Assembly: GCF_037126465.1 (NCBI RefSeq)
Contig: NC_088208.1
Span: 39,718,685-39,782,684, forward strand
Length of the DNA stretch: 64,000 nt
Direction of reading: 5' to 3'
From: Ornithodoros turicata
Taxonomy: Eukaryota; Arthropoda; Arachnida; Ixodida; Argasidae
The position numbers were made by a program, and so were the translations under genes. Positions 37,800 through 50,717 of this stretch are shown piece after piece. Each line of letters opens with the position of its first letter. Within the stretch, counting starts at the first letter, position 1. The notes beneath the pieces are model-generated. The model saw nothing but the letters and a program-made list of their open reading frames with translations, was not told where the DNA came from and made no database searches.

Positions 37800-40700
37800 T
37801 CAAGTGCCTTCTGAAAAAAATAACACAGACCATTACATATCCTGTACTCCTGCTGACGTTTCCTGCTAATGAGATGGAGCTGGGCACGTTACGCATGAGC
37901 AACATTACATTCGAAATCCACAGGAGAGGAAAACATCTTCTGTTGGCTAAAGTATCACAGTATTTCTGCAAAAGGGTGGCATGCAAGGCACTGACCAGAA
38001 AGAAAATAATATGTGGAGCGAAAGGGAAATCCCCTCGAGACGAGCAGCAACGGAGTGCACCATTGTTGACTTCATTACCACAGAGAGGCACTTTAACCGT
38101 GAATGACATGTATAAAATAACAAGCATTGCGCTGACCAGAAAGTCTAGTAAAGCTTGTCAATACCCGTTCCTGGCTGCAGCCACTGAAAGACAGCAAGTG
38201 TAGTCAAGCGAAAGTGATATCCCTTCGAGAGAAACAGCACTGGAGACCACCTTCATGGTTGCTTTGATTTCCAGAGAGGGCCACGTTGATCCAGGCAGAC
38301 CTGCATAGAATGACAAGCAGGGCAATAACCAGAAAGTCTAGTACGTGTGGCGTCACCAGTCATCTGTCGGAGGACATCGCCATCGTTGGTTTGAGTACCG
38401 CAGCTGGCCACCATGGTCGTGAGAGATGTGCAAAGGAATGACAAGCAAGACAGTCACCTGAAAGACTAGTGACATCTCGCATCAGCAATGAAGGCCACCT
38501 CCATTGTTGACTTGATTACCATAGACAACCACACTGATCCTGGCAGGCCTGCGTGAAAAGACAAGCAGTGCGGTAACCAGAAAGACTAGTATCGTGTGGC
38601 ATCACCTTTTGATGCCTTCAGTCACTGAGAGACAGCATGGCAGACAAGCAAGAGAGATATCCCTTCGAGAGAAACACCGATGAAGGCCACCTCCATTGGT
38701 GACTTGATTAGCATAGACAACCACATGATCCTGGAAGACCTGTATGAAATGACAAGCAGGGCAGTATCCAGAAAGACTAGTATCGTGTGGCATCACCTTT
38801 TGGTGCCTTCAGTCACTGAGAGACAGCATGGCAGCGAAGCAAGAGAGATATCCCTTCGAGAGAAACACCGATGAAGGCCACCTCTATTGGTGACTTGATT
38901 AGCATAGACAACCACACTGATCCTGGAAGACCTGTATGAAATGACAAGCAGGGCAGTATCCAGAAAGATTAGTAATGTGTGGCATCACCTTTTGATGCCT
39001 TCAGTCACTGAGAGACAGCATGGCAGCCAAGCAAGAGAGATATCCCTTCGAGAGAAACACCGATGAAGGCCACCTCCATTGGTGTCTTGATTAGCATAGA
39101 CAACCACACTAATCCTGGAAGACCTGTATGAAATGACAAGCAGGGCAGTATCCAGAAAGACTAGTATCGTGTGGCATCACCTTTTAGTGCCTTCAGTCAC
39201 TGAGAGACAGCATGGCAGCCAATCAAGAGAGATATCCCTTCGAGAGAAACACCGATGAAGGCCACCTCCATTGTCGACTTGATTACCATAGACAACCACA
39301 CTGATCCTGGAAGGCCTGCGTGAAATGACAAGCAGGGCGGTAACCAGAAAGACTAGTATCGTGTGGCATCACCTTTTGGTGCCTTCAGTTACTGAGAGAC
39401 AGCATGGCAGCCAAGCAAGAGAGATATCCCTTCGAGCGAAACACCGATGAAGGCCACCTTTATTGTCGACTTGATTACCATAGACAACCACACTGATCCT
39501 GGAAGACCTGTATGAAATGACAAGCAGGGCAGTACCCAGAAAGATTAGTAATGTGTGGCATCACCTTTTGATGCCTTCAGTCACTGAGAGACAGCATGGC
39601 AGCCAAGCAAGAGAGATATCCCTTCGAGAGAAACACCGATGAAGGCCACCTTTATTGTCGACTTGATTACGATAGAGAACCACACTGATCCTGGAAGACC
39701 TGCGTGAAATGACAAGCAGGGCGGTAACCAGAAAGACTAGTATCGTGTGGCATCACCTTTTGGTGCTTTCAGTTACTGAGAGACAGCATGGCAGCAAAGC
39801 AAGAGAGATATCCCTTCGAGAGAAACACCGATGAAGGCCACCTTTATTGTCGACTTGATTACGATAGAGAACCACACTGATCTTGGAAGACCTGCGTGAA
39901 ATGACAAGCAGGGCGGTAACCAGAAAGACTAGTATCGTGTGGCATCACCTTTTGGTGCCTTCAGTTACTGAGAGACAGCATGGCAGCCAAGCAAGAGAGA
40001 TATCCCTTCGAGAGAAACACCGATGAAGGCCACCTTTATTGTCGACTTGATTACCATAGACAACCACACTGATCCTGGAAGGCCTGCGTGAAATGACAAG
40101 CAGGGCGGTAACCAGAAAGACTAGTATCGTGTGGCATCACCTTTTGGTGCCTTCAGTTACTGAGAGACAGCATGGCAGCCAAGCAAGAGAGATATCCCTT
40201 CGAGAGAAACACCGATGAAGGCCACCTTTATTGTCGACTTGATTACGATAGAGAACCACACTGATCCTGGAAGACCTGCGTGAAATGACAAGCAGGGCGG
40301 TAACCAGAAAGACTAGTATCATGTGGCATCACCTTTTGGTGCTTTCAGTCACTGAGAGACAGCATGGCAGCCAAGCAAGAGAGATATCCCTTCGAGAGAA
40401 ACACCGATGAAGGCCACCTTTATTGTCGACTTGATTACGATAGAGAACCACACTGATCCTGGAAGACCTGCGTGAAATGACAAGCAGGGCGGTAACCAGA
40501 AAGACTAGTATCATGTGGCATCACCTTTTGGTGCTTTCAGTCACTGAGAGACAGCATGGCAGCCAAGCAAGAGAGATATCCCTTCGAGAGAAACACCGAT
40601 GAATGCCACCTTTATTGTCGACTTGATTACGATAGAGAACCACACTGATCCTGGAAGACCTGCGTGAAATGACAAGCAGGGCGGTAACCAGAAAGACTAG

Positions 40701-42430
40701 TGTCGTGTGGCATCACCTTTTGGTGCCTTCAGTTACTGAGAGACAGCATGGCAGCCAAGCAAGAGAGATATCCCTTCGAGAGAAACACCGATGAAGGCCA
40801 CCTTTATTGTCGACTTGATTACGATAGAGAACCACACTGATCCTGGAAGACCTGCGTGAAATGACAAGCAGGGCGGTAACCAGAAAGACTAGTGTCGTGT
40901 GGCATCACCTTTTGGTGCCTTCAGTTACTGAGAGACAGCATGGCAGCCAAGCAAGAGAGATATCCCTTCGAGAGAAACACCGATGAATGCCACCTTTATT
41001 GTCGACTTGATTACGATAGAGAACCACACTGATCCTGGAAGACCTGCGTGAAATGACAAGCAGGGCGGTAACCAGAAAGACTAGTGTCGTGTGGCATCAC
41101 CTTTTGGTGCCTTCAGTTACTGAGAGACAGCATGGCAGCCAAGCAAGAGAGATATCCCTTCGAGAGAAACACCGATGAAGGCCACCTTTATTGTCGACTT
41201 GATTACGATAGAGAACCACACTGATCCTGGAAGACCTGCGTGAAATGACAAGCAGGGCGGTAACCAGAAAGACTAGTATCATGTGGCATCACCTTTTGGT
41301 GCTTTCAGTCACTGAGAGACAGCATGGCAGCCAAGCAAGAGAGATATCCCTTCGAGAGAAACACCGATGAATGCCACCTTTATTGTCGACTTGATTACGA
41401 TAGAGAACCACACTGATCCTGGAAGACCTGCGTGAAATGACAAGCAGGGCGGTAACCAGAAAGACTAGTGTCGTGTGGCATCACCTTTTGGTGCCTTCAG
41501 TTACTGAGAGACAGCATGGCAGCCAAGCAAGAGAGATATCCCTTCGAGAGAAACACCGATGAAGGCCACCTTTATTGTCGACTTGATTACGATAGAGAAC
41601 CACACTGATCCTGGAAGACCTGCGTGAAATGACAAGCAGGGCGGTAATCAGAAAGACTAGTGTCGTGTGGCATCACCTTTTGGTGCCTTCAGTTACTGAG
41701 AGACAGCATGGCAGCCAAGCAAGAGAGATATCCCTTCGAGAGAAACACCGATGAAGGCCACCTTTATTGTCGACTTGATTACGATAGAGAACCACACTGA
41801 TCCTGGAAGACCTGCGTGAAATGACAAGCAGGGCGGTAACCAGAAAGACTAGTATCATGTGGCATCACCTTTTGGTGCTTTCAGTCACTGAGAGACAGCA
41901 TGGCAGCCAAGCAAGAGAGATATCCCTTCGAGAGAACCACTGATGAAGGACACCTCCATTGGTGACTTGATTAGCATAGACGACCACACTGATCCTGGAA
42001 GACCTGCGTGAAATGACAAGCAGGGCGGTAACCAGAAAGACTAGTATCGTGTGGCATCACCTTTTGGTGCCTTCAGTCACTGAGAGACAGCATGTCAGCC
42101 AAGCAAGAGAGATAACCCTTCGAGAGTAACACCGATGAAGGACATCTCCATTGGTGACTTGATTACCATAGACAACCACACTGATCCTGGAAGACCCGTA
42201 TGAAATGACAAGCAGGGCAGTATCCAGAAAGATTAGTAATGTATGACATCACCTTTTGATGCCTCCAGTCACTGAGAGACAGCATGGACAGTGCACCGAA
42301 ATGGATATCCCTCCTAAACGAACTGCAGTAGAACACATCTCCATCGTCGGTTTGCTTAAAGCAGCGGGACACCGTGATCGTGGAAGATCTGCAAAGAACT
42401 AACAAGCAAGACAGTCACCAGAATGACTGG
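37800..42430 (-). repeat. satellite array 2, 192-bp units, about 22 copies
   Basis: The unit contains TCAGTCACTGAGAGACAGCA, AGAGATATCCCTTCGAGAGA, GACTTGATTACGATAGAGAA, CAGGGCGGTAACCAGAAAGA and GTGTGGCATCACCTTTTGG. Starts recur every 192 bp. Units between about 39.3 and 41.9 kb are nearly identical; units before about 38.6 kb and after about 41.9 kb are more diverged. I mark it minus because it resembles the reverse complement of array 1. A 61-codon minus-strand frame recurs in some units, but it ends at the unit boundary and is not called as a gene. Confidence 0.95.
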
Positions 42431-45400
42431 TGAGATCTGGTGTCACCTGTTGGTGATACGAGATCTCTTGTGGTTCTCCCTACTACCTTTGTCTCTACTT
42501 GAGTTGTATCTACCTTTGCAGTTACCCGTTCTTTTTTAAATCTCATTTCATTTATTTGATATGCCAATAAACAGCCCATAATGGTGCGAAGACAAACAAT
42601 AAAACATAGACATTCAGAAAACATAAACATTAATCATAAACAATTGATTGGAGATCAGCTGTGTGAGGCAGCTGTGCACGCCATGCAAAAGTGGCACTCG
42701 TCACAAACAAGCAGCAACAGAGGGAACCATCTGTACCACAGAGATCCAATATAACGGTAGCACATGCAGTAAATTGGAAATCCAGTACCATAGTGAATAA
42801 TGTCAAGTTATGCAATCACCTGTTAGGGTCCTCAGCAGTAGGAACAGTCACGCAGAACAAATCCTTTCGAGACAAGCAGCAACAGGCGGCGCCCATCTAT
42901 TCGCATCAGTACCACAGAGAAGCACCTACGGTAAATAGAGAAGTCTGTTATCAAGTAATCACTGAATAGTGGCAACTCAGCATTTAGGCTCCTCAGTTAC
43001 TAAGAGGCAGTAGAAAGAGATACGCAAACAAGATCATTTCGCAACAACCAACAACAGGGGCACCTCTACCGGCATCGGTGCCACAGAACCGCTATGACAG
43101 AGATGCACCTGCAGTAAATTGGAAGGCCAGTAACCAGAGTGAATAATGGCAACTTATGACATACCTCTTAGGGCCTCTGTCACTAAGGGGTAGTAGGAAG
43201 AGCCACTCAAACCAGATCCTTAGATCCAGATCCAGAAACCAGTCACTAAGAGGCAGTAGGAACAGTCAGCGAAACAGATCCTTTCAATACAAGCAGCAAC
43301 AGGGGACACGCCCATCTATTGGTATCAGTACGACAGAGAACCATTATGACAGAGAAGCACCTGCAGTAAATTGGAAGGCCAGTAACCAGAGGGAATAATA
43401 GCACCTTATGGCATACCTGTTAGGGTCCTCAGTCACTAAGAGGCAGTAGGAACAGTCAGCGAAAGAGATCCTTTCAATACAAGCAGCAACAGGGGACACT
43501 CCCATCTATTGGTATCAGTACGACAGAGAACCATTATGACAGAGAAGCACCTGCAGTAAATTGTAAGGCCAGTAACCAGAGGGAATAATAGCACCTTATG
43601 GCATACCTGTTAGGGTCCTCAGTCACTAAGAGGCAGTAGGAACAGTCAGCGAAACAGATCCTTTCAATACAAGCAGCAACAGGGGACACGCCCATCTATT
43701 GGTATCAGTACGACAGAGAACCATTATGACAGAGAAGCACCTGCAGTAAATTGGAAGGCCAGTAACCAGAGGGAATAATAGCACCTTATGGCATACCTGT
43801 TAGGGTCCTCAGTCACTAAGAGGCAGTAGGAACAGTCAGCGAAAGAGATCCTTTCAATACAAGCAGCAACAGGGGACACTCCCATCTATTGGTATCAATA
43901 CGACAGAGAACCATTACGACAGAGAAGCACCTGCATTAAATTGTAAGGCCAGTAACCAGAGTGAATAATGGCACCTTCTGGCATACCTGTTAGGGTCCTC
44001 AGTCACTAAGAGGCAGTAGGAACAGTCAGCGAAACAGATCCTTACAATACAAGCAGCAACAGGGGACACTCCCATCTATTAGTATCAGTACGACAGAGAA
44101 CCATTACGACAGAGAAGCACCTGCATTAAATTGTAAGGCCAGTAACCAGAGTGAATAATGGCACCTTCTGGCATACCTGTTAAGGTCCTCAGTCACTAAG
44201 AGGCAGTAGGAACAGTCAGTGAAACAGATCCTTTCAATACAAGCAGCAACAGGGGACACTCCCATCTATTGGTATCAGTACGACAGAGAACCATTACGAC
44301 AGAGAAGCACCTGCATTAAATTGTAAGGCCAATAACCAGAGTGAATAATGGCACCTTATGGCATACCTGTTAGGGTGTCAGTCACTAAGGGGCAGTAGGA
44401 ACAGTCAGCGATAGAGATCCTTTCAATACAAGCAGCAACAGGGGACACTCCCATCTATTGGTATCAGTACGACAGAGAACCATTACGACAGAGAAGCACC
44501 TGCATTAAATTGTAAGGCCAATAACCAGAGTGAATAATGGCACCTTATGGCATACCTGTTAGGGTGTCAGTCACTAAGGGGCAGTAGGAACAGTCAGCGA
44601 AAGAGATCCTTTCAATACAAGCAGCAACAGGGGACACTCCCATCTATTGGTATCAGTACGACAGAGAAGCACCTGCATTAAATTGTAAGGCCAATAACCA
44701 GAGTGAATAATGGCACCTTATGGCATACCTGTTAGGGTGTCAGTCACTAAGGGGCAGTAGGAACAGTCAGCGAAAGAGATCCTTTCAATACAAGCAGCAA
44801 CAGGGGACACTCCCATCTATTGGTATCAGTACGACAGAGAAGCACCTGCATTAAATTGTAAGGCCAATAACCAGAGTGAATAATGGCACCTTATGGCATA
44901 CCTGTTAGGGTGTCAGTCACTAAGGGGCAGTAGGAACAGTCAGCGAAAGAGATCCTTTCAATACAAGCAGCAACAGGGGACACTCCCATCTATTGGTATC
45001 AGTACGACAGAGAACCATTACGACAGAGAAGCACCTGCATTAAATTGTAAGGCCAATAACCAGAGTGAATAATGGCACCTTATGGCATACCTGTTAGGGT
45101 CCTCAGTCACTAAGAGGCAGTAGGAACAGTCAGCGAAACAGATACTTTCAATACAAGCAGCAACAGGGGACACTCCCATCTATTGGTATCAGTACGACAG
45201 AGAACCATTACGACAGAGAAGCACCTGCAGTAAATTGGAAGGCCAGTAACCAGAGTGAATAATAACACCTTATGTGTTGGCATGACTGCAACAGGGACCC
45301 ACTATGACAGAGTAGTGCCTGCATAAAATTGTCAGGGGAATAACCCGAAGGAAGAATGGTAACTTATGGTATCACCTGTTTGGGTCTTCAATTGAGAGGC

Positions 45401-45620
45401 AGCAGGAACAGTCGCGCAAGAGAGAGATCATTTAGAAACAAGCAGCTATAGGGGACACCCATTTGTTGGCATTGGTACCACACAAACACACTATAACAGA
45501 GTGGTACCTACAGGAAATTGGTGAGAACAGATGGTCATTGGTCATTACAGATAGTCAAAAACCAGAAAGAATAATCGTAACCTGTCACATTACCTGTTAA
45601 TGCATTCAGTAACTAAAAGT
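42431..45620 (-). repeat. satellite array 3, ~190-bp units, about 14 copies
   Basis: The unit contains CTCAGTCACTAAGAGGCAGT, GATCCTTTCAATACAAGCAG, CATCTATTGGTATCAGTACG, CACCTGCAGTAAATTGGAAG and CCTTATGGCATACCTGTTAG. AGTCACTAAG falls at 43431, 43621, 43811, 44001 and 44191, exactly 190 bp apart. Two later units, near 44.66 and 44.84 kb, lack about 16 bp (CCATTACGACAGAGAA-type). The unit shares an ordered core with array 2. Edges are degenerate. Confidence 0.95.
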
Positions 45621-47319
45621 ATGATACTATACAAAAGAGACATTGTATTAAAGAGCCCTGCACAGGGCATTTATTGCTTTTAAAAGAAGAGGCATCCTAC
45701 CAAAATAAGCAGCAACCAACTGGGGACATCTGTTGGCAGTCTGACAAAACTTGCCGTCTGTTGGCATGAGCACCACAGGACACGGTGACAGAGGACACCA
45801 TCTATGTACTTCAGTATCACAGAGATCCACTCTAACATCGCAGTATCCAGAAAAAAAAATGGTAAGGCCGGTAACGAGAACAAATAAAGGCAACATATGA
45901 CCCAACCTGTTAGTTCTTTGAGATATCGGGAGATAGCGGGAGTACCCCCATGCGTAACTGATGCCCTTTCGAAACAAGCAACAACAACAAAAAACGATAT
46001 CTCCATCTTGACCGGCTTGAGTGGGCACTTCCATCTTGACCTCCGTCTTGTCGATCACGAAGTAGTACACCTAGAGAAATCTAAGACAAGTAACTTGCTT
46101 CTTTCTAGTGACGGCGTACGCAGTCGACTAGAAGCTGACGGCAAGACTAACCACAGCCCCGAGTCAGTCCAGATGAGGATCACCCCCTGGTTACTCCGGT
46201 ATGCATCAACGTTGGCACACGTTGAGACAATTCTTCGTAACGTAGCATTCAGATATGAGACACGTTTGTTTCCGTAAACGAATCGAGGGGAACTATGTAT
46301 GTATACTGTATGTGAAGTTACTCAGTACTACATCTGCTGATACTGCTCAACTTAGCTTCATGCACTTGAACGCATAGGCTCAGCAAAGGCGAACAATGCT
46401 AGGCCTCGTGTAGGCAATACAGACAGCTACTCAGGTTTCCCTAACTGAATTAGCAATGAAACTTACAGGTTTATCAGCCCCCCCCCCCCTAGCATGTATA
46501 AAACTCTTCTCATCCGTAGGATTCAAATGCATGAAGGCAAGTAAACTGCTACACCTACTGCGCTGTATGCTATTGCGGCTGATGAACAGTTATCTCCGAT
46601 TTCTTCGGTCGCTGACCTTCAGTTCAGTTCAGTTCAGAAAAAGAAAAGGAAAGAGAAAAACTTGATTCGGGAAAGACATTCTGTCGAACTGTTGTCTGAG
46701 TGGACGGCCATCACTGTATATTTATTTTACATTAATGTCTATGTATGCGTCGTTCATTCAGATGTGCAACTACTATGGCATGGTTTCCGCTCTAACAATC
46801 CTTGTAACACCGTGGTAGTTCCTACTTGCTCACCTGAGTGTGCCGCAAAACTGTGTATTGTAGGGTACCACGTAAAACGATGAGTTTTTACTGCGGGTAA
46901 ACTGGTATGGCAGTCGGGCGTGGTCGTGGAAGGCACCGCATGCGAAAACGTATGCCTGGTGCAAAACGTGCGAAAAAGCAGACATATTGCGCAGGCGTGA
47001 AGTGAAAAGGCAGGGCCTTTCCCTCGCAGTGTCTGCTACTGATAACGTGCTGCATCACGCCCAATGAAGCTGATATCTCGTATTTTGTTATCGTCCGACT
47101 AGAAGAAGGGAAAGGGACACACGATCGCTACGCACGATGTCGTGATGATTTGAAAGGTGCATAGGAGACGACAGGTGTACCGGTAATTGAACGAGAATTT
47201 TAAAAAATCGTGCTAGCACTCCGAAGCGCCCGTGTGGCTGTGAGGGGTGCACAGGACAGGTAGGGAGGGGACACCACGAAAATATGGGAGACCTAATCTA
47301 ACCGTGCAGGACTATGGCA
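45621..47319. other. degenerate satellite remnants and no supported gene
   Basis: GGCCGGTAACGAGAACAAAT at about 45.86 kb begins a heavily mutated unit. A poly-C run lies near 46480 and a (TTCAG)n run near 46619-46637. The frame at 45897-46277 runs through satellite-derived sequence. Confidence 0.4.
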
Positions 47320-47660
47320 AGCAAGCCAGTAACGAGAAATGATGGCAACCTGTGGCAGGGGGCACCTGTTTCTGTCTTTAGTCACTGAGAGGAAACAGCG
47401 GCCACCATATCAATGCGATATCTCTCTGAAACAAGCTGGAGGAGTTCAGGAAATCAACATCTGCTCGACTGTGTACGGCGGCCGTTAACTTGCAGAGCCT
47501 GCAGAAATTCGTAAGCAGACCAGTGACACAAAAGAGAAATTGTAACCTGTTGCATCACCTGCTGGTCCTTCTAGCGCTGCGAAACAGCGGAGACTCTGTC
47601 ATTCCTTCAAAACAAACAGCGACAGAGGACACCTCCGTCTGTTAACTAGAGCACGCGTCA
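47320..47660 (-). repeat. two diverged outlying satellite units
   Basis: GCAAGCCAGTAACGAGAAAT, CCTGTTTCTGTCTTTAGTCA and GAGCCTGCAGAAATTCGTAA follow the array 2/3 order, then a second unit with CCAGTGACACAAAAGAGAAA. Confidence 0.6.
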
Positions 47661-47699
47661 ACGACACCTTTTTCTTCCGAAAGGAAGAATGTTCACAAT

Positions 47700-48490
47700 T
47701 TTGCTCACGAACACTGACCACAACTGAAAGTTCCCTTCTGTAGCTCCTGCCTTTTCATCGTGCCACGATTCTTCCCCGCATGACGGAGCTGATATTGCAG
47801 TGTAGCAACTCTCTGCTTTACTCCGTTGACCCCACATTGTCCCTTAACTTCCCCCGTCGAACGCCACGTTCGTTTACCACAGTCTTCCACCGCTTGAGAC
47901 TTATGTGGCTTTTACGCTGGCTTTCAAACATCTCCTCGGTGTCAGCGGATCCAGCCTCTGTTCCACGTGTGGTGTGCGCGGTGACCTTCATCACACCCCT
48001 CCTGGCCTGCGGACAGTACGATCGCGAGCGTGCCCTCATTGAAACTGGTCTGCTACGCGTCGATCAAAATTCACGGGCCATGGTCGGACCCCTCACATCA
48101 GATGCAAGGCCTACGAGTTGTTGCAGAGTTCCTCTCCAGCACTGAACTAATGGACGAACTATAATAGGACAAAGATGAAACATCGTGACAGCGCACAAGA
48201 CAAGGACGAAGGGAGAACGGAGACACATGATTCGCTGCACTCGCAACTTGAGAAGTTTTAATTTCACGTGACACACGTTCATAAATGTAATACAATTCCT
48301 TCTCTCCGCTTCTTCCTGTACATAACAAAGTTAGGGAAGTGATGACAAATATTGAATCTCTTTCGACAGCAACAAGATAATGGGACACTTTTCCATCATC
48401 ATCCCTTCCGCAGCAGTAATGGGGCAGTGTACCGCCATAGCGGCGGTGATGAATGACCCACCGTATCATCATCCCATTTGTGTGTGTGTA
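47700..48490 (+). mobile_element. LINE 3' fragment: ORF2 C terminus, 3' UTR and (TG)n tail
   Basis: The plus strand encodes LLACGQYDRERALIETGLL and, one frame away, RVVAEFLSSTELMDEL followed by TAA at about 48160. This is the layout of the C-terminal tail of non-LTR retrotransposon polyproteins. The frames are shifted relative to each other, so it is inactive. A 3' UTR follows with GGGCAGTGTACCGCCATAGC and CATCATCATCCC, then a TGTGTG tail at about 48481-48490; the same tail is at 37.1 kb. Confidence 0.55.
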
Positions 48491-50017
48491 TAACGTAGCA
48501 TTTTCAGTACTCCTCAGAGTCCTCGCCTTCTCCTACGGACATGCTCTTTGTTTGTCCACGGTCAGCTGAGAGGATACCGTCCAGGTGAATCTCTGCGCGC
48601 ACTTACACTCACTGGGGTACAGATGTTCCAATACAATATTCGGGAGGAGATGTACGACAACAAGCGTCCTGGACACAGCAGGAAGCCCCGCCTCGTTTGT
48701 GTGTTTGCCCTATCATGGTAAAGCCTTCGCACCGGTTGAACTCTACGTAACAAAAGCTCCTTCGGGTGTGTGTGATACAGTCTCGGACTTATGCTGTGGT
48801 CCGCTGTTTTGTCGGTCGTAGTCGGTTGGCTCCGGTTTCCTTCATGCACAGGTAAACACCGCATCCTGATCGTTCCATCGTCGCTAATGGGCTTTGTGTG
48901 TTCCGGTTCGTGAATTTGCATAAATGCGACTGCACCAAGACGCGAAAATGACGTGTTCAAACGATGACGTAAAAGAACAGCTTCGTAAGTCGGGACATGT
49001 GAATGACACAAATGGACATCTTTAGGTTGGGCATGAGGTTCGTGTCAAAAGGGTAGCGAGTGAACCAGTAGATATGTTCACGCGAGCTAACAATTATTCT
49101 TACTAATTAAAAACGCCACCTGCAGTAAGGAAAGTTCATTCAAGTTAACACTCAAATTCTGTAAGCATCCCGTTTACGATACGGAATGCAACAAGCCCTC
49201 CCGACCCCAAATGTACGGAAGGGATAGCCGCCCCTCTTTCGACCTTTCTTTGCCCCCGTATGTGCCAGGAGTACGGATTCATTTCGAATACCTGGTACAG
49301 TGTTGCCCGTAATCTTTAATTGTAATTTTCTAATTAATTGCACCGTCGATTGGAATGAAACTTCCGCAGTTTTTGTCCTGGTGGCTTGGACTATCGAATA
49401 GCCACACTAAATGACATTTGATCCGTGCTGCTTTACTCTACCTTTAAAAAAATTGGGAGAGGATATGTAAACACGATTATGTAGAAAGGTTTGGTACAGA
49501 AGACTAGCAGCTCATATATTGTCAACAGCACCTTCACCATAGGAACACCCTCTGTTGCCGTCTATTCCAGATTCGCTGTAACGACCTTTTGTTGGCCGCT
49601 CTTCTTGGCCCCCTTCCTGCACCCCAACCAGTGGGCTGTCTCTGCCTCAGTTCCCTCAGAGCCTCAGGACTCATAAACTGCATGTGACGTTATGGTGTCT
49701 CTTTTCTTCCTTTTTCTTCTTTTACGTTTTTCTTTTTGGAATATCAAGCCGGCTCTTTGTCCTGCCTACCTTTTCTATCTGTTTTTCTTTTTTTTTTCTT
49801 AATAAACATATCTCACCAATGGAGCGAGATAATACTAAACCAATGAGAGCAGGGGAGCCCATTGGTGTGATACGTCTGGATGCATCGCACTAAATAAATG
49901 CTTTCCTAAAAAAATGCGTTACCAGCTCGTTTATCTTCGATTGGTTTGTTTTTGAGACATGTTTTAGCACTTCTGTAGCGTACTTAACCTATAGTTTTAC
50001 CATTCTTCCTCTTTCAG
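48491..50017. other. no supported gene; should hold the 5' exon of the 50.0-kb gene
   Basis: I looked for a signal-peptide exon ending in phase 1, as the neighbours have, and did not find a convincing one. A minus-strand frame at 48562-49011 (149 codons) has no recognisable domain. Confidence 0.4.
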
Positions 50018-50646
50018 CACCCCAGGAGGCCGAAATCCTTCCCAAGCATGCCACGGCTAGCAGTTCCGCACATCCTTCCTTGAACCGCGGCGTCAATCGT
50101 ACAGCTATGTCTTTCTGTTTTTACGGTGCTCATGTTGCTCCGATCCTGGGCCGTTTCATTGACCAAAGCAGGTCTAGCCTGGAGAAGAACCAACCTTACA
50201 AACTGCCACGAACCAAAGTGGATATCAGCGTGCTAACCGTAGACAATATCCTCGTGTACGGCCTCCAAAACGCGTATTTGCGCGACGGTACCACACTCCA
50301 GTGCAACGCGACCGCGCTGAATGTTTGGCTCAATGCTGGCATCAAGGAGATGAGAGCTGCTGTAGATTGGAAAGTGAAGCACGTGTACCTGAATGGCAAG
50401 GCTGAACTCTCGTTCGATGCCCTCGAAGCCGATGTGAAAGCAGTGATACCGGCACCCAAGGAGTCGAGGATCGTGGTTGAATCGGTGAAGATCGTCAGCA
50501 TTGAAGGTGCTCGCATGAGGATGTTGGGGCCACTCATCTTCAATGTCTTGGTGACGCCGAACGAGCAGTCTGTCACTGAATACTTGGAGTATTTCTCGAT
50601 GCTTGTCGTGCAGAAATACGTCGAAAACCAGGTGTGGCCATTTTAG
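50018..50646 (+). CDS. secreted two-cysteine family protein A, last exon
   Basis: After a CTCTTTCAG acceptor (50011-50017), a 2-nt phase start and 208 codons run to TAG at 50644-50646. This exon holds the entire mature region, with no internal introns. The two family cysteines are 62 residues apart (MSFCFYG and LQCNATA) and the Asp-Trp comes 21 residues after the second. The C terminus, a predicted helix ending YVENQVWPF, matches the DNPLPF and NNELPL ends of its neighbours. It lacks the basic cleavage site seen in B, C and D. The phase-1 acceptor implies an upstream signal-peptide exon that I could not place. Function unknown; a TULIP/JHBP-type lipid-binding fold is possible. Confidence 0.7.
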
Positions 50647-50655
50647 CGGCGCTCT

Positions 50656-50661
50656 AATAAA
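50656..50661 (+). terminator. poly(A) signal of secreted protein A gene
   Basis: AATAAA ten bases after the stop codon. Confidence 0.7.
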
Positions 50662-50717
50662 AGGGAAAATGAAATTAAATGATGAACGTGGATTGTGAGA
50701 GTGTTTCTCGAGGGATA

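Noticed and set aside
40137..41858. Repeated 61-codon minus-strand frames in array 2
   Set aside because: 192 is divisible by three, but a stop ends the frame in every unit and there is no splice context or domain.
38000..45620. CRISPR-like array
   Set aside because: Units are ~190 bp tandem copies without unique spacers, in a eukaryotic context.
48562..49011. 149-codon minus-strand frame
   Set aside because: Composition and neighbours give no support and no domain is visible.
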